Shown here piece after piece: positions 53,394 to 63,370 of a stretch of DNA of 64,000 nucleotides (position 1 is its first letter; each line of letters opens with the position of its first letter). Source of the stretch: Cylindrospermum stagnale PCC 7417. Lineage in GTDB: Bacteria; Cyanobacteriota; Cyanobacteriia; Cyanobacteriales; Nostocaceae. The position numbers and the translations under genes are program-made. Location of the stretch: NCBI RefSeq assembly GCF_000317535.1, contig NC_019757.1, forward strand, positions 1,993,501-2,057,500, written 5' to 3'. The notes beneath the pieces were generated by a model. That model had not been told where the DNA came from. It was given only the letters and a program-made list of their open reading frames with translations, and searched no databases.

Positions 53394-55778
53394 TTAGACT
53401 GAGAAGCCAGCTATAGGTTTTAGATACAATATTTTGCAATCTGAATTGCTTACCACCTGCCAAATTTTAATCGTTTTGTCAGTGCTACCACTGCCGAGAA
53501 ACTTACCATCTACACTCAGGGCAACTGAATTTACTGAACCAGAATGTCCTGTGAGGGTTTGCAGCAGTTCGCCTGTAGAAAGATGCCACATTTTGATGGT
53601 GGTGTCTGCACTGCCACTCCAGAGGGTTTGACCATCCGGACTAATGGCGATGGATTTTACCTCGTCTGAGTGTCCAGTCAAGGTATGCAGCAGTTTACCT
53701 GTGTTCAGGTGCCAAATTTTGATAGTTTTGTCTGCACTGGCGCTCAAAAGGATTTTGGCATTTGGACTGATGGCTATTGATGTTACCTCACCTGTATGAC
53801 CTGTGAGTGTGCGTAACGGATCGCCGCTGTGTGGGTTCCACAGCCTGATTTTGGTGTCAGAACTGCCGCTGGCGAGGATAGTACCATCGGTGCTGATGGC
53901 AATGGCATGAACGGCGGATGTATGCCAAAGAGTACAAATGCGATCGCCTTTATGCAAATTCCAAATCTTGATTTTATGACTGCCACTGGCGAGAATCTGC
54001 CCATCTGGACTAATTGCCACAACATTGACTGGTTTTTGATGACCTAATAGCGTATGCAGTAGTTTACCCGTTTTTAAATGCCACACTTTGACATTACTTT
54101 GGGGGTGTTCGCAACTGCCAACTGCCAAAAAATTGCCATTAGGACTCACCGCCACAGATGAGACTTCTCCTAAATTTCCTGTAAAAGTGCGGATTAGTTT
54201 ACCTGTTTTGAGATTCCAGACATTAATAGTTTTATCTGCACATCCACTAACTAACATTTCGCCATCAGGACTAATTGCTACTGATGCAACTTTACTGGAA
54301 TGTCCTGTGAGGGTATATCTAATATTGACAGATTCTAGATTGCGTTTGTCTTTGAGATGGGCAATATCCTCTAAAAGTCTGTCAACACAAACAACACTTT
54401 CAGTATCACCAACTGCCGCAAAATATTTTCTTAACTTTTGGACATATTCCTCATCTTCTATCCTAACGGCTAATTGCATCGCCTCCAGGGGGCTATTTAC
54501 TTCTTGGGCTGATACTTGCCGCAGTTGTAACCATGTACTGATCGAGTAATCAACCTGTTCCTGTGACCAAGAGATATCAGGTAAATTAGATAAACTTTGG
54601 GCTAATTGCAAAGCCAACTCTGGTATCCAGAAATGTCTCTCGGTTTGTAAGGCTTGGTAGACTTGTTTGTAACCTGTGGCAATGGCTTGCACTGATTGTA
54701 AATCTAGCCCATTTATCAGCAAGCTTGGCAGTAACTCTGGTAATAGAGGAGATACATCATTATGAACTAAGTGATAAGCATCCGCCACCCAAGCAGCAAC
54801 TAAACAGTGACAGGTAATTAAAACCTGAGAAAATTTTTCTAAATCCTGATGATTAATTTGGTATTGTAATCCTAAATTACTAACATTAATTCCTTGATTT
54901 TCCCATTTCTCTGACTTTTCTAAAATTGCTAAATTAATTGTATTCTCCCTGCCAAAATTATTAATTTCTTCAGCATTTTCTCCCAGACTGAGCAGTTCAT
55001 CTCTAACTTTCTTCCACTCCAAGGCACGAGTTTTAGCAAACCCATCTAAAATTTCTCGATAAGGTAAACGAGAAATTGTCTGGTAGTAATAATTACCTTG
55101 TCCTAATCCCCAGTAAGCAATCCGAAAATTTAGATGATCTCCATCATTTTCAGATTCTAAAATTAAAATAGGCTCTGTTTTTAATGCACAAAAAAGAGCT
55201 TTAATGCTGGATTCACTATGAAAACGTTTACTATCCCAAGCTCCCGCTAAAAATTCCGTCGGTCTATCTGGATTGTGCAGAGAATAATGCTTATTGATAA
55301 ACTCTCGTACCCCTTCAGCTAACCTTAGTTCAATTTCGGAAAGTCCTTCAGTCCCGTGGTCAAATCGGTCAAACTGCACTCGCGGCGGTGCCAGAAAAAT
55401 TTTTAGTGGGGTGCGTCCATTACTGATGTGAGATTCTAAAATTTGCGAAGGATATAATCTCAACGGCCAGCTATCGATAATTTTATGAACTTCTGGCAAC
55501 TTGAGTGCTGTTTCTCGCTCTTTCTGGGCTATTTTAGATTGCGTTTCATTATAGTAAACTGCTAATTGCTGTTGCAGAGATTTTTGTTGTGAAAATTCGG
55601 CAATAGAACTATCTATCTGGGTAATACTATTTACAGTTTCAATGAATCCTTGGATTGATTTGGGGAACTGGTAGTTATTGGTAGTTAGACTAGCTGCTGT
55701 TCTCTTTTGGATGAGATTTACCATCACAGGTGCAAACTCTAATACCAGTTGAATTAGTAACCTTAAACCTGGCTCCAT
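53394..55778 (-). CDS. WD40-repeat protein with unrecognised N-terminal region
   Basis: A 794-residue protein. Residues 1-480 have no family I can name. They start with a hydrophobic helix (LRLLIQLVLEFAPVMVNLIQ), a coiled-coil-like stretch (AEFSQQKSLQQQLAVYYNET) and a helical middle. From about residue 485 seven WD40 repeats form one complete beta-propeller, for example LTGHSSKVASVAISPDGEML and INVWNLKTGKLIRTFTG, down to IKIWQVV. Such architectures in cyanobacteria often have effector or protease domains before the propeller. The role is probably protein-protein interaction. Confidence 0.87.
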   Translation of the reverse strand: MEPGLRLLIQLVLEFAPVMVNLIQKRTAASLTTNNYQFPKSIQGFIETVNSITQIDSSIAEFSQQKSLQQQLAVYYNETQSKIAQKERETALKLPEVHKIIDSWPLRLYPSQILESHISNGRTPLKIFLAPPRVQFDRFDHGTEGLSEIELRLAEGVREFINKHYSLHNPDRPTEFLAGAWDSKRFHSESSIKALFCALKTEPILILESENDGDHLNFRIAYWGLGQGNYYYQTISRLPYREILDGFAKTRALEWKKVRDELLSLGENAEEINNFGRENTINLAILEKSEKWENQGINVSNLGLQYQINHQDLEKFSQVLITCHCLVAAWVADAYHLVHNDVSPLLPELLPSLLINGLDLQSVQAIATGYKQVYQALQTERHFWIPELALQLAQSLSNLPDISWSQEQVDYSISTWLQLRQVSAQEVNSPLEAMQLAVRIEDEEYVQKLRKYFAAVGDTESVVCVDRLLEDIAHLKDKRNLESVNIRYTLTGHSSKVASVAISPDGEMLVSGCADKTINVWNLKTGKLIRTFTGNLGEVSSVAVSPNGNFLAVGSCEHPQSNVKVWHLKTGKLLHTLLGHQKPVNVVAISPDGQILASGSHKIKIWNLHKGDRICTLWHTSAVHAIAISTDGTILASGSSDTKIRLWNPHSGDPLRTLTGHTGEVTSIAISPNAKILLSASADKTIKIWHLNTGKLLHTLTGHSDEVKSIAISPDGQTLWSGSADTTIKMWHLSTGELLQTLTGHSGSVNSVALSVDGKFLGSGSTDKTIKIWQVVSNSDCKILYLKPIAGFSV

Positions 55779-55945
55779 AAGCAGACTCCTGTTAAATAAA
55801 TAACATTAACATTGTGCTGCAAGGACGAGTAGCAATTTGACTGCTTCTGTTATCCATATATTGCTCATATTACTACTTGAAAGTATTATCCTTTATCAGC
55901 CCATAAAGATTACACTAAAAATGAATCCAGAACAAGATTGAAATT

Positions 55946-55981
55946 AAAAAACCTCAGCTATTCGGTCAGGGTTAGCTGAGG
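55946..55981 (-). terminator. Terminator of the secreted beta-rich protein gene
   Basis: CCTCAGCTA (55952-55960) and TAGCTGAGG (55973-55981) form a 9-bp stem. On the minus strand it is followed by six Ts. It lies about 145 bp after the stop of the gene ending at 56127. Confidence 0.8.
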
Positions 55982-56126
55982 TATAACTATTAAATTTAAG
56001 CTTATAGCTCGATAATTAATTCAATCATTCTATGAACTGGGTTTATTGAGATTAGGCTAACTAAATCTCAATCTGACAGTAGTTATCTGCTACTTTTAAG
56101 GCTAAATATTCTTTTTCTAACAGAAA

Positions 56127-56516
56127 TTAAAATTTTATTCCCAGTTGTCCATTTATCCCTCTAACAGAATTGTAACCAGCACCGACAAAAACGTGCTTGG
56201 TAGCGCTTACTTGCACACCACCGGAAACTGCAACGCCCTTATCTTCTGAATATAAGCCAACTCCTACATAGGGTGAAATTACAGGCAAACTGATAAATTT
56301 TAAAACATCTACTCCCGTAGCACCATCAGGGCCAGTTCCCAATTCAACTCCGAAATTTAAAGCCCTAGCTCCTACAGCATAGGTTGTATCGCCATCTTTT
56401 CCCCCAACTGAAACCCAAGGTTGGGGTACTATTTGTGCTGATGCTTCATTTGGGGCAAATAAAACTAACAAACCTAGTGATGTGATTAGTGTTTTGGCAA
56501 TAACCGCAGTTTTCAA
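56127..56516 (-). CDS. Secreted beta-rich protein of unknown function
   Basis: A 129-residue protein with a signal peptide (MKTAVIAKTLITSLGLLVLF, then APNEASA). The mature part has alternating short strands with glycine turns (VSVGGKDGDTTYAVGARALN, YVGVGLYSEDKGVAVSGGVQ, HVFVGAGYNSVRGINGQLGI) and ends in Phe. That pattern and the terminal aromatic residue suggest a small outer-membrane beta-barrel or a periplasmic beta-protein. No family is recognised. It is monocistronic with its own terminator. Confidence 0.72.
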   Translation of the reverse strand: MKTAVIAKTLITSLGLLVLFAPNEASAQIVPQPWVSVGGKDGDTTYAVGARALNFGVELGTGPDGATGVDVLKFISLPVISPYVGVGLYSEDKGVAVSGGVQVSATKHVFVGAGYNSVRGINGQLGIKF

Positions 56517-56943
56517 TTTCTTTTCCTACACTCTGTTGAATTTTCATCGTTGATGACTAATATTGACGCCTGGAACCTCACCTAAGTGCCCGATAAGTGT
56601 CAGCATTATTTTGAGAATCATCGGCTGGGTAATGCCGATACTACAAACTATAGATGAGTATCAGAAATGATGTAAGAGTATTGGATATAGTGGTTTTTCT
56701 GGCAAACTTATAGGTAGTAATGATGTATCGAGGTTAATTGACAGATTATGAACTACTCAGATGAGCTTCAACACTATCTAGACGAACAGGTGTGAAACAA
56801 TGAACCTCTAAACGCAATAACGGAAAGTTCCAAAGGTTGGTGTTAGAGTATCTAGCGACGAGAAATTTTTGAGGTGGATTAATCAACAGAAATCGTTATG
56901 GTTCTGCTTACTGGTGTAATCAACTAGCGGATAATGTTACAGT
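56517..56943. other. 427-bp spacer without a supported gene
   Basis: The longest frames are very short. A 15-codon frame at 56748-56795 (MNYSDELQHYLDEQV) has no support. I see no strong inverted repeat. The region holds the promoter of the secreted protein gene and the 3' end of mmsA. Confidence 0.45.
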
Positions 56944-58422
56944 TCAAAACTGACGTGACCAATCGCTGGGCCAGCGTTCAACTACGACTTTGGTTTGAGT
57001 GAAAAACTCGACTGCGTGATTGCTTTGCCCATGTAAGTCACCAAAAAAACTTTCTTTCCAACCGCTAAATGGAAAAAATGCCATCGGTGCAGCAACGCCA
57101 ATATTAATGCCAATATTACCCGCTTCTGCTTCGTAGCGAAACTTGCGAGATGCTGCACCACTGCTAGTAAATAAACAAGCCATGTTGCCATATTGACCGC
57201 TATTGACTAAGGCGATCGCATCATCAATACTATCCAAATGGATTAAACTCAGCACCGGGCCAAAAATTTCTGTGCGGGCAATTTTCCCCACTCGATCAAC
57301 GTTTTGCAGAATCGTCGGGCGAATAAAATTACCTTGTTCATAGCCGGAAATCTTGGGATAACGCCCATCTACCAATAGGTTTGCGCCTTCCTCTCTTCCC
57401 TGTTGAATTAATTCCTCGATTCGCGTTTTACTTTGGGCGGTGATGACTGGCCCCATTTCCACACCCTGATCTAAGCCATTACCCACTATGCGCTTTTTAG
57501 CAGTTTCCGCGATCGCGTCTGTAAAGCTGTGCCGTGCTTCCCCCACGGTAACAGCAATCGATGCAGCTAAACAACGTTGTCCTGCACAACCAAAAGCACT
57601 GTCAGCAATAATACGGGTGGTCATTTCGACATCCGCATCTGGCAAAATAATAATTGGATTTTTCGCACCCCCAAGACATTGCAACCGTTTGCCATTCGCC
57701 GCCCCCCGACTATAGATATATTTAGCTACTGGGGTGGAACCGACAAAGCTAATCGCCCTGATTTTCGGGTGATCTAAAATTGCATCTACTGCTGCTTTGG
57801 CGCCGTTGACTAGATTTACAACCCCTTTGGGTAAACCAGTGCGTTCGAGTAACTGAACAATTTTTTGCATTGTCAGGGGCACTTTTTCCGACGGCTTGAT
57901 AATGTAGGTATTACCGCAAGCGATCGCATAAGGTAAAAACCAAAAGGGAATCATCCCCGGAAAATTGAAAGGACAAATCACCGCCGCCACTCCCAACGGT
58001 TGGCGAATCATCGTTTCATCAATCCCCCTAGCAACATCTTCGAGGTTAGTCCCCTGCATCATCATCGGAATCCCACAAGCGACTTCCACATTTTCAATAG
58101 CGCGACGCATCTCGCCCTGAGATTCCGCCAAAGTCTTACCACATTCCAAGGTGATTGTGCGAGATAAATCTGCAAAATTTTCTTCCAACAAATTCTTGAG
58201 TTTGAATAAATATTGCACCCTCTCTGTAGGTGGAGTGCGCCGCCATGTCACAAAAGCTGTTGCGGCAGCTTCTGCGGCTTGATTCACCTCAGACGCTGGC
58301 GATAATGGAACTTGAGCGAGTAATTTTGCTGTAGCTGGGTTGATCACCGCTAAGTATTCTGTAGCGCTAGATGCAGTCCACTGGCCGTTGATATAGTTTG
58401 GTAAGACGTTGTTGTTTATCAT
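56944..58422 (-). CDS. mmsA: Methylmalonate-semialdehyde dehydrogenase (CoA-acylating)
   Basis: A 492-residue aldehyde dehydrogenase of the MmsA/ALDH6 group, which converts methylmalonate or malonate semialdehyde, NAD and CoA to propionyl- or acetyl-CoA in valine and related catabolism. The N-terminus [20 protein letters not shown] and the catalytic region [15 protein letters not shown] are typical of Mms[21 protein letters not shown] and [12 protein letters not shown] match the NAD-binding part. The catalytic cysteine is in GQRC. It is a single gene here. The assignment to MmsA rather than another ALDH is strong from the [10 protein letters not shown] and GQRC context. Confidence 0.92.
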   Translation of the reverse strand: MINNNVLPNYINGQWTASSATEYLAVINPATAKLLAQVPLSPASEVNQAAEAAATAFVTWRRTPPTERVQYLFKLKNLLEENFADLSRTITLECGKTLAESQGEMRRAIENVEVACGIPMMMQGTNLEDVARGIDETMIRQPLGVAAVICPFNFPGMIPFWFLPYAIACGNTYIIKPSEKVPLTMQKIVQLLERTGLPKGVVNLVNGAKAAVDAILDHPKIRAISFVGSTPVAKYIYSRGAANGKRLQCLGGAKNPIIILPDADVEMTTRIIADSAFGCAGQRCLAASIAVTVGEARHSFTDAIAETAKKRIVGNGLDQGVEMGPVITAQSKTRIEELIQQGREEGANLLVDGRYPKISGYEQGNFIRPTILQNVDRVGKIARTEIFGPVLSLIHLDSIDDAIALVNSGQYGNMACLFTSSGAASRKFRYEAEAGNIGINIGVAAPMAFFPFSGWKESFFGDLHGQSNHAVEFFTQTKVVVERWPSDWSRQF

Positions 58423-58721
58423 CAGGGAAATATCAAATTAGTAGAATTAAGTTCAACGAATATGAATATTCTAAGCGTTCAAAATTCCCGATTAAATCCC
58501 CCAAGTGTTTTGGGGGAATGCGTGCAAGCTAGAGGTGAAAATCTAGAAATTATCATACCCACTCAGGTCGATAAATTACCTGAGAGTGGTGCCGACTTTA
58601 ATTATTTTTTTTCTACCTTTTTGGTCTCGAAGGTAAATTCATCGGTGAAATCGTCAGGTATTTCTAAAAAATTCTCAAAGACTACAGAAGTTTGCTTGCT
58701 AAAAATTAGGATAATTCATTA
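58423..58721. other. Spacer with two hairpins
   Basis: CCCCCAAGTGTTTTGGGGG (near 58498-58516) and CTCAGGT...ACCTGAG (58562-58568 with 58578-58584), the latter followed by a T-rich stretch with eight Ts, are the only structures. The second could be a plus-strand terminator although no plus-strand gene precedes it. A plus-strand frame of 147 codons across this spacer overlaps the Uma2 gene and is not supported. Confidence 0.45.
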
Positions 58722-59459
58722 CTATAATTCATTTGGCTCAACACCTAATTCCTTCAATCTAGCCAGCAACTCTTCTACACGCCGTTGTGCAATTTCTCTC
58801 TGCTCTCTTTCATCCTCAGCTTGCTTTTCTGCAACTTTCGCCCTTTCTTCTGGAGTAGCTACCAACTGCTTATCAGAACTAAAAAACCTTAATTTCGACT
58901 CATAAACACCCAAAAATAACTCTAACTCTTCACTCCATAACCACCCCTCAGCAGTTGCTTCCAAAAGTTGATATTTACCACCCATTAAACGAAAGCCTCT
59001 AAACTCCAAAGTATGGGGGTGAAACCAAAAATATTCTGGTGTATGAAAAGTATTTTGATAAAGTTCAAACTTAACACCTTTATCAACTTTAGCAGTACTA
59101 TCAGACAGCAATTCAATAATTACATCAGGATACTTTCCCTTTTCTGCCCATAATACCCAACTTTTGCGAGGACGGTTTTCACATCCCAAAACCACAAAGA
59201 AATCTGGACCTCTAAAGTCTCGTGTCGTAATTTGCTCTTGACTAAAATAAATTGTCAGATTTCCACTTGCATAGAAATCATTACGGTTACGCCACCAGTG
59301 CTTAAGACAAGCTAGCAGCAGTTCAATTTGTTCTCTGTGTAAATCACTTTCCAAAGGTGGTTCATCACTCCATAAATCACTAGGAGGAATAATAATATCT
59401 TCTGTATCTATATCTATAGTTAATTCAGCAGATGTTGGAAAATCTTTAGCAGCCGTCAT
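58722..59459 (-). CDS. Uma2 family (DUF820) putative nuclease
   Basis: A 245-residue protein of the Uma2 family, which is strongly expanded in filamentous cyanobacteria and has a PD-(D/E)XK-like fold. The core runs from HREQIELLLACLKHWWRNRN through FRGPDFFVVLG, then PDVIIELLSDSTAKVDKGVK and YQNTFHTPEYFWFHP. PDF and IIELLS(D)ST hold the presumed catalytic D and E. The tail is a charged coiled coil (AEKQAEDEREQREIAQRRVE) ending RLKELGVEPNEL, as usual for the family. Function is uncertain; nuclease activity is predicted from fold. Confidence 0.9.
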   Translation of the reverse strand: MTAAKDFPTSAELTIDIDTEDIIIPPSDLWSDEPPLESDLHREQIELLLACLKHWWRNRNDFYASGNLTIYFSQEQITTRDFRGPDFFVVLGCENRPRKSWVLWAEKGKYPDVIIELLSDSTAKVDKGVKFELYQNTFHTPEYFWFHPHTLEFRGFRLMGGKYQLLEATAEGWLWSEELELFLGVYESKLRFFSSDKQLVATPEERAKVAEKQAEDEREQREIAQRRVEELLARLKELGVEPNEL

Positions 59460-59576
59460 ATAGTTACTGGCTTGTGTTGCTACTTATAGTTTAACCCCAA
59501 TCAACTAAAGCTTATTCACCTGCACCAAAGACGCAAAGAATATACTCTCTGCGTCTCTCTGCGTTAAAAAATACTC

Positions 59577-61343
59577 CTACATCCTCTCTAAAACCTGGAT
59601 TCCCAACAAATTTAATCCCAGCTTCAGAGTTCTAGCTGTCAAATCACACAAAATCAACCGGGATGTCCGCTGCGGTTCTTCTGCCTCTAGTATAGGCACT
59701 CCATGAATGCGATCGTAAAACAGATTAAACTTTTTACACAACTCGTACAAATACTCGCACAAACGATTGGGTAACAAATCTTGTTCCACAGTGCTAATAA
59801 CTTCATCTAGCTGAAGCAAATCCTTTGCTAACGCCAATTCTGTTGGATGTTGCAATATAACTTTTGCATTATCACCCAACTCCTGAAAATTAATATCACC
59901 TTTGCGGCTAATTCCTTGAATCCGTGCATAAGCATACAGCATATATGGTGCAGTATTGCCTTTGAGATCCAGCATTTTGTCATAGCTGAAGATGTAGTTG
60001 CTAGTCCGGTTTTGGCTTAAATCGGCATACTTCACCGCACTGATACCAACTACCTCAGCAACATTATTAATGAATTCTTCAGTTTCTTGGCGTTCTTCTT
60101 CTTGTAATCTAGCTTCTAGGTCAGCACGGGTACGAGCGATCGCTTCATCTAACAAATCCCGCAGCCGCACCGTATCCCCAGAGCGAGTTTTGAACTTTTT
60201 ACCATCTTCCCCCAACACCAAACCAAAGGGAACATGGACAAGTTCTACATCATCGGGAATCCATCCAGCTTTACGCGCTACCTGGAAAAATTGAGCAAAG
60301 TGGTTTGCTTGTCCAGAATCCGTTACATAAATTATCCGCTTGGCCTCATCTTGTTGAATCCGGTAGCGGAGAGATGCTAAATCTGTTGTCGCGTAGTTAT
60401 AACCACCATCGGTTTTCTGGACAATTAAAGGTAAGGGTTCCCCTTCTCTATTCGTAAACCCATCCAAGAAAACGCATTTTGCACCTTGGTTTTCTACCAA
60501 TAAGCTAGATTTATCCAAATCTTCCACAATTCCAGGTAAAAAGGAGTTGTAGAAAGATTCTCCCCGTTCCATTACATGGACATCCAGCAAATCATAAATT
60601 ATCTGAAACTCAAGCCGCGACTGTTCACACAGCAGTTTCCAAGCATGGATTGTATCTTCAGCCCCTGCTTGTAATCTTACGACCTCTTGCCGTGCGGTTT
60701 CTTGGAAAGCTTCATCTGTATCAAACCGCAATTTGGCTTCACGGTAAAAGCTGACTAAATCCCCAATATCTAAAGCGTTAGCAGTGGTAAGCGCTTCTGG
60801 GTATACTTCCCGCAGGTAGGTGATTAACATCCCAAACTGCGTACCCCAATCACCGACATGATTTAACCGCAGTACATCATGACCTAGAAATTCGAGAATC
60901 CGAGCGATCGCATCACCAATAATCGTAGACCGCAAATGTCCGACGTGCATTTCTTTAGCAATATTCGGACTAGAGAAATCCACAATTTCCCGTTGTGGCG
61001 TCTTCGCCATTGGCACTCCTAACCGGGGATCTGCTTGAATAGCGTTAAGTTGTGCTTCCAGGAATGCTGTTTTTAGCTTCAGATTGATAAAACCCGGGCC
61101 AGCTATCTCCAGGGGTTCGCAAATATCCGATAAATCTAGTTTATCAACGATCGCCGTTGCGATCGCCCTTGGTTGCTTTCCTAACCTTTTACTCAAAGAC
61201 AAAGCCACATTCGCCTGATAATCACCAAATTTAGGATTACTCGCAGGAACCAAAATCGGATCTACCCCAGCGTAGTCAGCGCCAAAAGCAGCCACCAAAG
61301 CCTGCTCAAACTTAACTTTTAGTTGTTCTTGTGTAGCGTTCAT
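59577..61343 (-). CDS. argS: Arginyl-tRNA synthetase
   Basis: A 588-residue class I synthetase charging tRNA-Arg in the cytoplasm. The HIGH-type motif is [19 protein letters not shown] (HVGH, about residue 133). The KMSKS-like region is [20 protein letters not shown]. The N-terminal ArgS additional domain ([20 protein letters not shown]) and the C-terminal DALR anticodon-binding domain (ending [14 protein letters not shown]) are both present. The length is normal. Confidence 0.97.
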   Translation of the reverse strand: MNATQEQLKVKFEQALVAAFGADYAGVDPILVPASNPKFGDYQANVALSLSKRLGKQPRAIATAIVDKLDLSDICEPLEIAGPGFINLKLKTAFLEAQLNAIQADPRLGVPMAKTPQREIVDFSSPNIAKEMHVGHLRSTIIGDAIARILEFLGHDVLRLNHVGDWGTQFGMLITYLREVYPEALTTANALDIGDLVSFYREAKLRFDTDEAFQETARQEVVRLQAGAEDTIHAWKLLCEQSRLEFQIIYDLLDVHVMERGESFYNSFLPGIVEDLDKSSLLVENQGAKCVFLDGFTNREGEPLPLIVQKTDGGYNYATTDLASLRYRIQQDEAKRIIYVTDSGQANHFAQFFQVARKAGWIPDDVELVHVPFGLVLGEDGKKFKTRSGDTVRLRDLLDEAIARTRADLEARLQEEERQETEEFINNVAEVVGISAVKYADLSQNRTSNYIFSYDKMLDLKGNTAPYMLYAYARIQGISRKGDINFQELGDNAKVILQHPTELALAKDLLQLDEVISTVEQDLLPNRLCEYLYELCKKFNLFYDRIHGVPILEAEEPQRTSRLILCDLTARTLKLGLNLLGIQVLERM

Positions 61344-62084
61344 ATCTAAATTCTTATCTGTTTGCAGGGGCTATGGGCTGCTTAATGCTCGGATATTCCC
61401 CAAGGCTTGACTATTTTAGCCTTAAAATCTAGTTACATCGTCACCTTGAAGACTGTAATGGTAAATTACCACACCCTAAACTGTCTTCTTGCGGTAGAAC
61501 TTCCAAACTCTGACGATACTCTAGTTACCCACATCTGAAGAATTAGCGCAGCGGGAACAGGTGGAAAGACTAGCGTGTTACAGATTATTGAGGAAATCGG
61601 GTAATACTAATTACTAATAAATGCATTTACACATATCCCTGTTCTGTAACTCTCCGAAAACATTTGCCATTTCTGAATTCTAGAGCTTTTATCTACCAAG
61701 CGATTGCACAATTTCTTTCTAATAACAAATACAACACCCATTTTTTTCTAATAGGATAGCTTGGATTGATTGGTTGATCAGGCTTTCAGAGATTGCCCTC
61801 CCGGAAAGTGACAAAAGAGGGATATGTTAGTTCTGCAACTAGAGTTGGTTTGAGTTGCTTAACTTGCTCAATTGTTCATGATATATTTAATTTAAAGTAT
61901 TAAATTTTACTTTCATTTTTTGATATAACCGAATATACCCGTGTAAGGCATTAGCTCTGCTAACTGGAAGTAGCAGCTATATCAACAAACCAGATACGCT
62001 GAAATTTTTTAGTGATGGAAATTTATCGCTCTTAACTCTCAGCTTTTAAATGCGATCGCCTAATACCCTATTAAAATCTTTCAA
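61344..62084. other. 741-bp spacer with a possible Uma2 tail fragment
   Basis: From 61525 a plus-strand frame reads LPTSEELAQREQVERLACYR then LLRKSGNTNY to a stop at 61615. This resembles the charged C-terminal tail of Uma2 proteins such as the one ending at 58722, and may be a remnant. The remainder is AT-rich with no gene I can support. Confidence in the fragment is low. Confidence 0.3.
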
Positions 62085-62169
62085 CGGAGAAGGGGAGATT
62101 CGAACTCCCGGAAGCTTTCACTTCACCTGATTTCAAGTCAGGCGCAATCGACCACTCTGCCACCTCTCC
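62085..62169 (-). tRNA. trnS-TGA: tRNA-Ser (anticodon TGA)
   Basis: The minus strand folds as a tRNA of 85 bases without an encoded CCA. The acceptor stem is GGAGAGG with CTTCTCC, including one G-T pair. The D-arm (GGCAGAGTGGTCGATTGCGC) is followed by the anticodon stem-loop CCTGACTTGAAATCAGG with anticodon TGA. A long variable arm (TGAAGTGAAAGCTTCC region) marks serine, and the T-loop is GTTCGAATC. It decodes UCA and related codons. Confidence 0.95.
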
Positions 62170-62300
62170 AGTAAATCTGTCGCGCTTCTGCCTACCCTTG
62201 GTCAAAAGGCCATGCAGATGCTTGCCTCAGCTAAAACTAAAGCCGACAGATAATACTATATCTCATTATCTACACAGATGGCACTACTGGAAGCGAATTT

Positions 62301-63221
62301 CTACGACACATTGTGCCATCGCGCATACAAAATTTCCTCCGATGCCACTTGGAAGTCATTACCCACCCAAACGAGAGAGACTTGGGAAACCACACCCTCC
62401 TCTAAGGAAACAATCGAAAAATTCCGCAGCTTCACCCCGTCGTCTTCCACAATTCTGGGCACATTTGCCGCATTCAAGTAAATTGTCCCCTCTGGACTTC
62501 TAAAAACGGGTGTTCGCGGCACCTTCTTAGTGTGCCTGAGAGTCCGGTGCATATGACCAAAAGTAACCAGAGGAATCGTTTTACCAGCAGTGAGACTCTG
62601 AGAAATCGCCTGGCCAAAATCTGGATCACCAAAATCGCCGCCAATGGGGTGCCAGTCTTTGCCGCAGGGGTCTTCAGGGCGATCGCCTAATCCGCTAGGC
62701 CCATTGTGTCCCAGAAAAATAATCGTCTCATAAGCAGCGCTTTTTACGGCTTTAACAATGCGGTCGGCGGACTCTTCCAGACTCGTCACACCATACCGTT
62801 CTTGGGAGATTTCCGCGAATCTCCACTCCGGGCCACCCCAAGTAAAGGGACGACCCCCCACCACAGTTAAATTCCAAGCTGGAAAATCCAGTTTACCGTA
62901 ACCAACATGGGCTGAACCTAATAAATCCAGTTGTTCCTGTACCCAGTCTTCCTTGGAGCGGTCATAAGGACACTTCTTACGTCCCCATTCCGTGGCACTG
63001 TACCATGCATCGTGATTGCCCATTACCGCTGCTTTGGGAATGTCGAGGGATGCGATCGCTCTTACCACTTCCACCGACTCATTACCGAAATCCCCTACAA
63101 ACAGCACTAAGTCCACACCCAGATGCTTGAGTGCTACACCATCTTCTACTTCCCATTGGTCGTGAACATCGCCAACTACAGCAATTTTCAGGGTTATTGA
63201 TTGAGTTTTCTGACTGGTCAT
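62301..63221 (-). CDS. Metallophosphoesterase of the TIGR04168 type
   Basis: About 306 residues from the ATG at 63221, with AAGGAAAG upstream; the frame extends to 63278. The five phosphoesterase blocks are VVGDVHDQW, LVLFVGDFGNE, VMGNHDAW, IIFLGHNGPSGLG and TFGHMHRTL. The cyanobacteria-specific family has inserts such as CPYDRSKEDWVQEQLDLLGS. A dinuclear metal site is expected. The substrate is unknown. The gene is divergent from nadA, with 149 bp between starts. Confidence 0.88.
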   Translation of the reverse strand: MTSQKTQSITLKIAVVGDVHDQWEVEDGVALKHLGVDLVLFVGDFGNESVEVVRAIASLDIPKAAVMGNHDAWYSATEWGRKKCPYDRSKEDWVQEQLDLLGSAHVGYGKLDFPAWNLTVVGGRPFTWGGPEWRFAEISQERYGVTSLEESADRIVKAVKSAAYETIIFLGHNGPSGLGDRPEDPCGKDWHPIGGDFGDPDFGQAISQSLTAGKTIPLVTFGHMHRTLRHTKKVPRTPVFRSPEGTIYLNAANVPRIVEDDGVKLRNFSIVSLEEGVVSQVSLVWVGNDFQVASEEILYARWHNVS

Positions 63222-63370
63222 GCCGCTTTCCTTGCCGTCTATCTCCAGGATATGAAACTCAGCCGAATTTGGACACAATCTGGAAATATCAACCGTCCAC
63301 CATTTTTGGTAAAAACTACTATAATTGAATCCACAAGAAAAATACTTGCAACTGGAAGCAACCCCTAACT

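Noticed and set aside
58462..58905. A 147-codon plus-strand frame
   Set aside because: It overlaps the well-supported Uma2 gene by 184 bp on the opposite strand, and its composition is not protein-like.
61537..61617. A P-loop reading of this stretch (GTGGKTS)
   Set aside because: The overlapping frame resembles a Uma2 tail more, and neither is long enough to call a gene.
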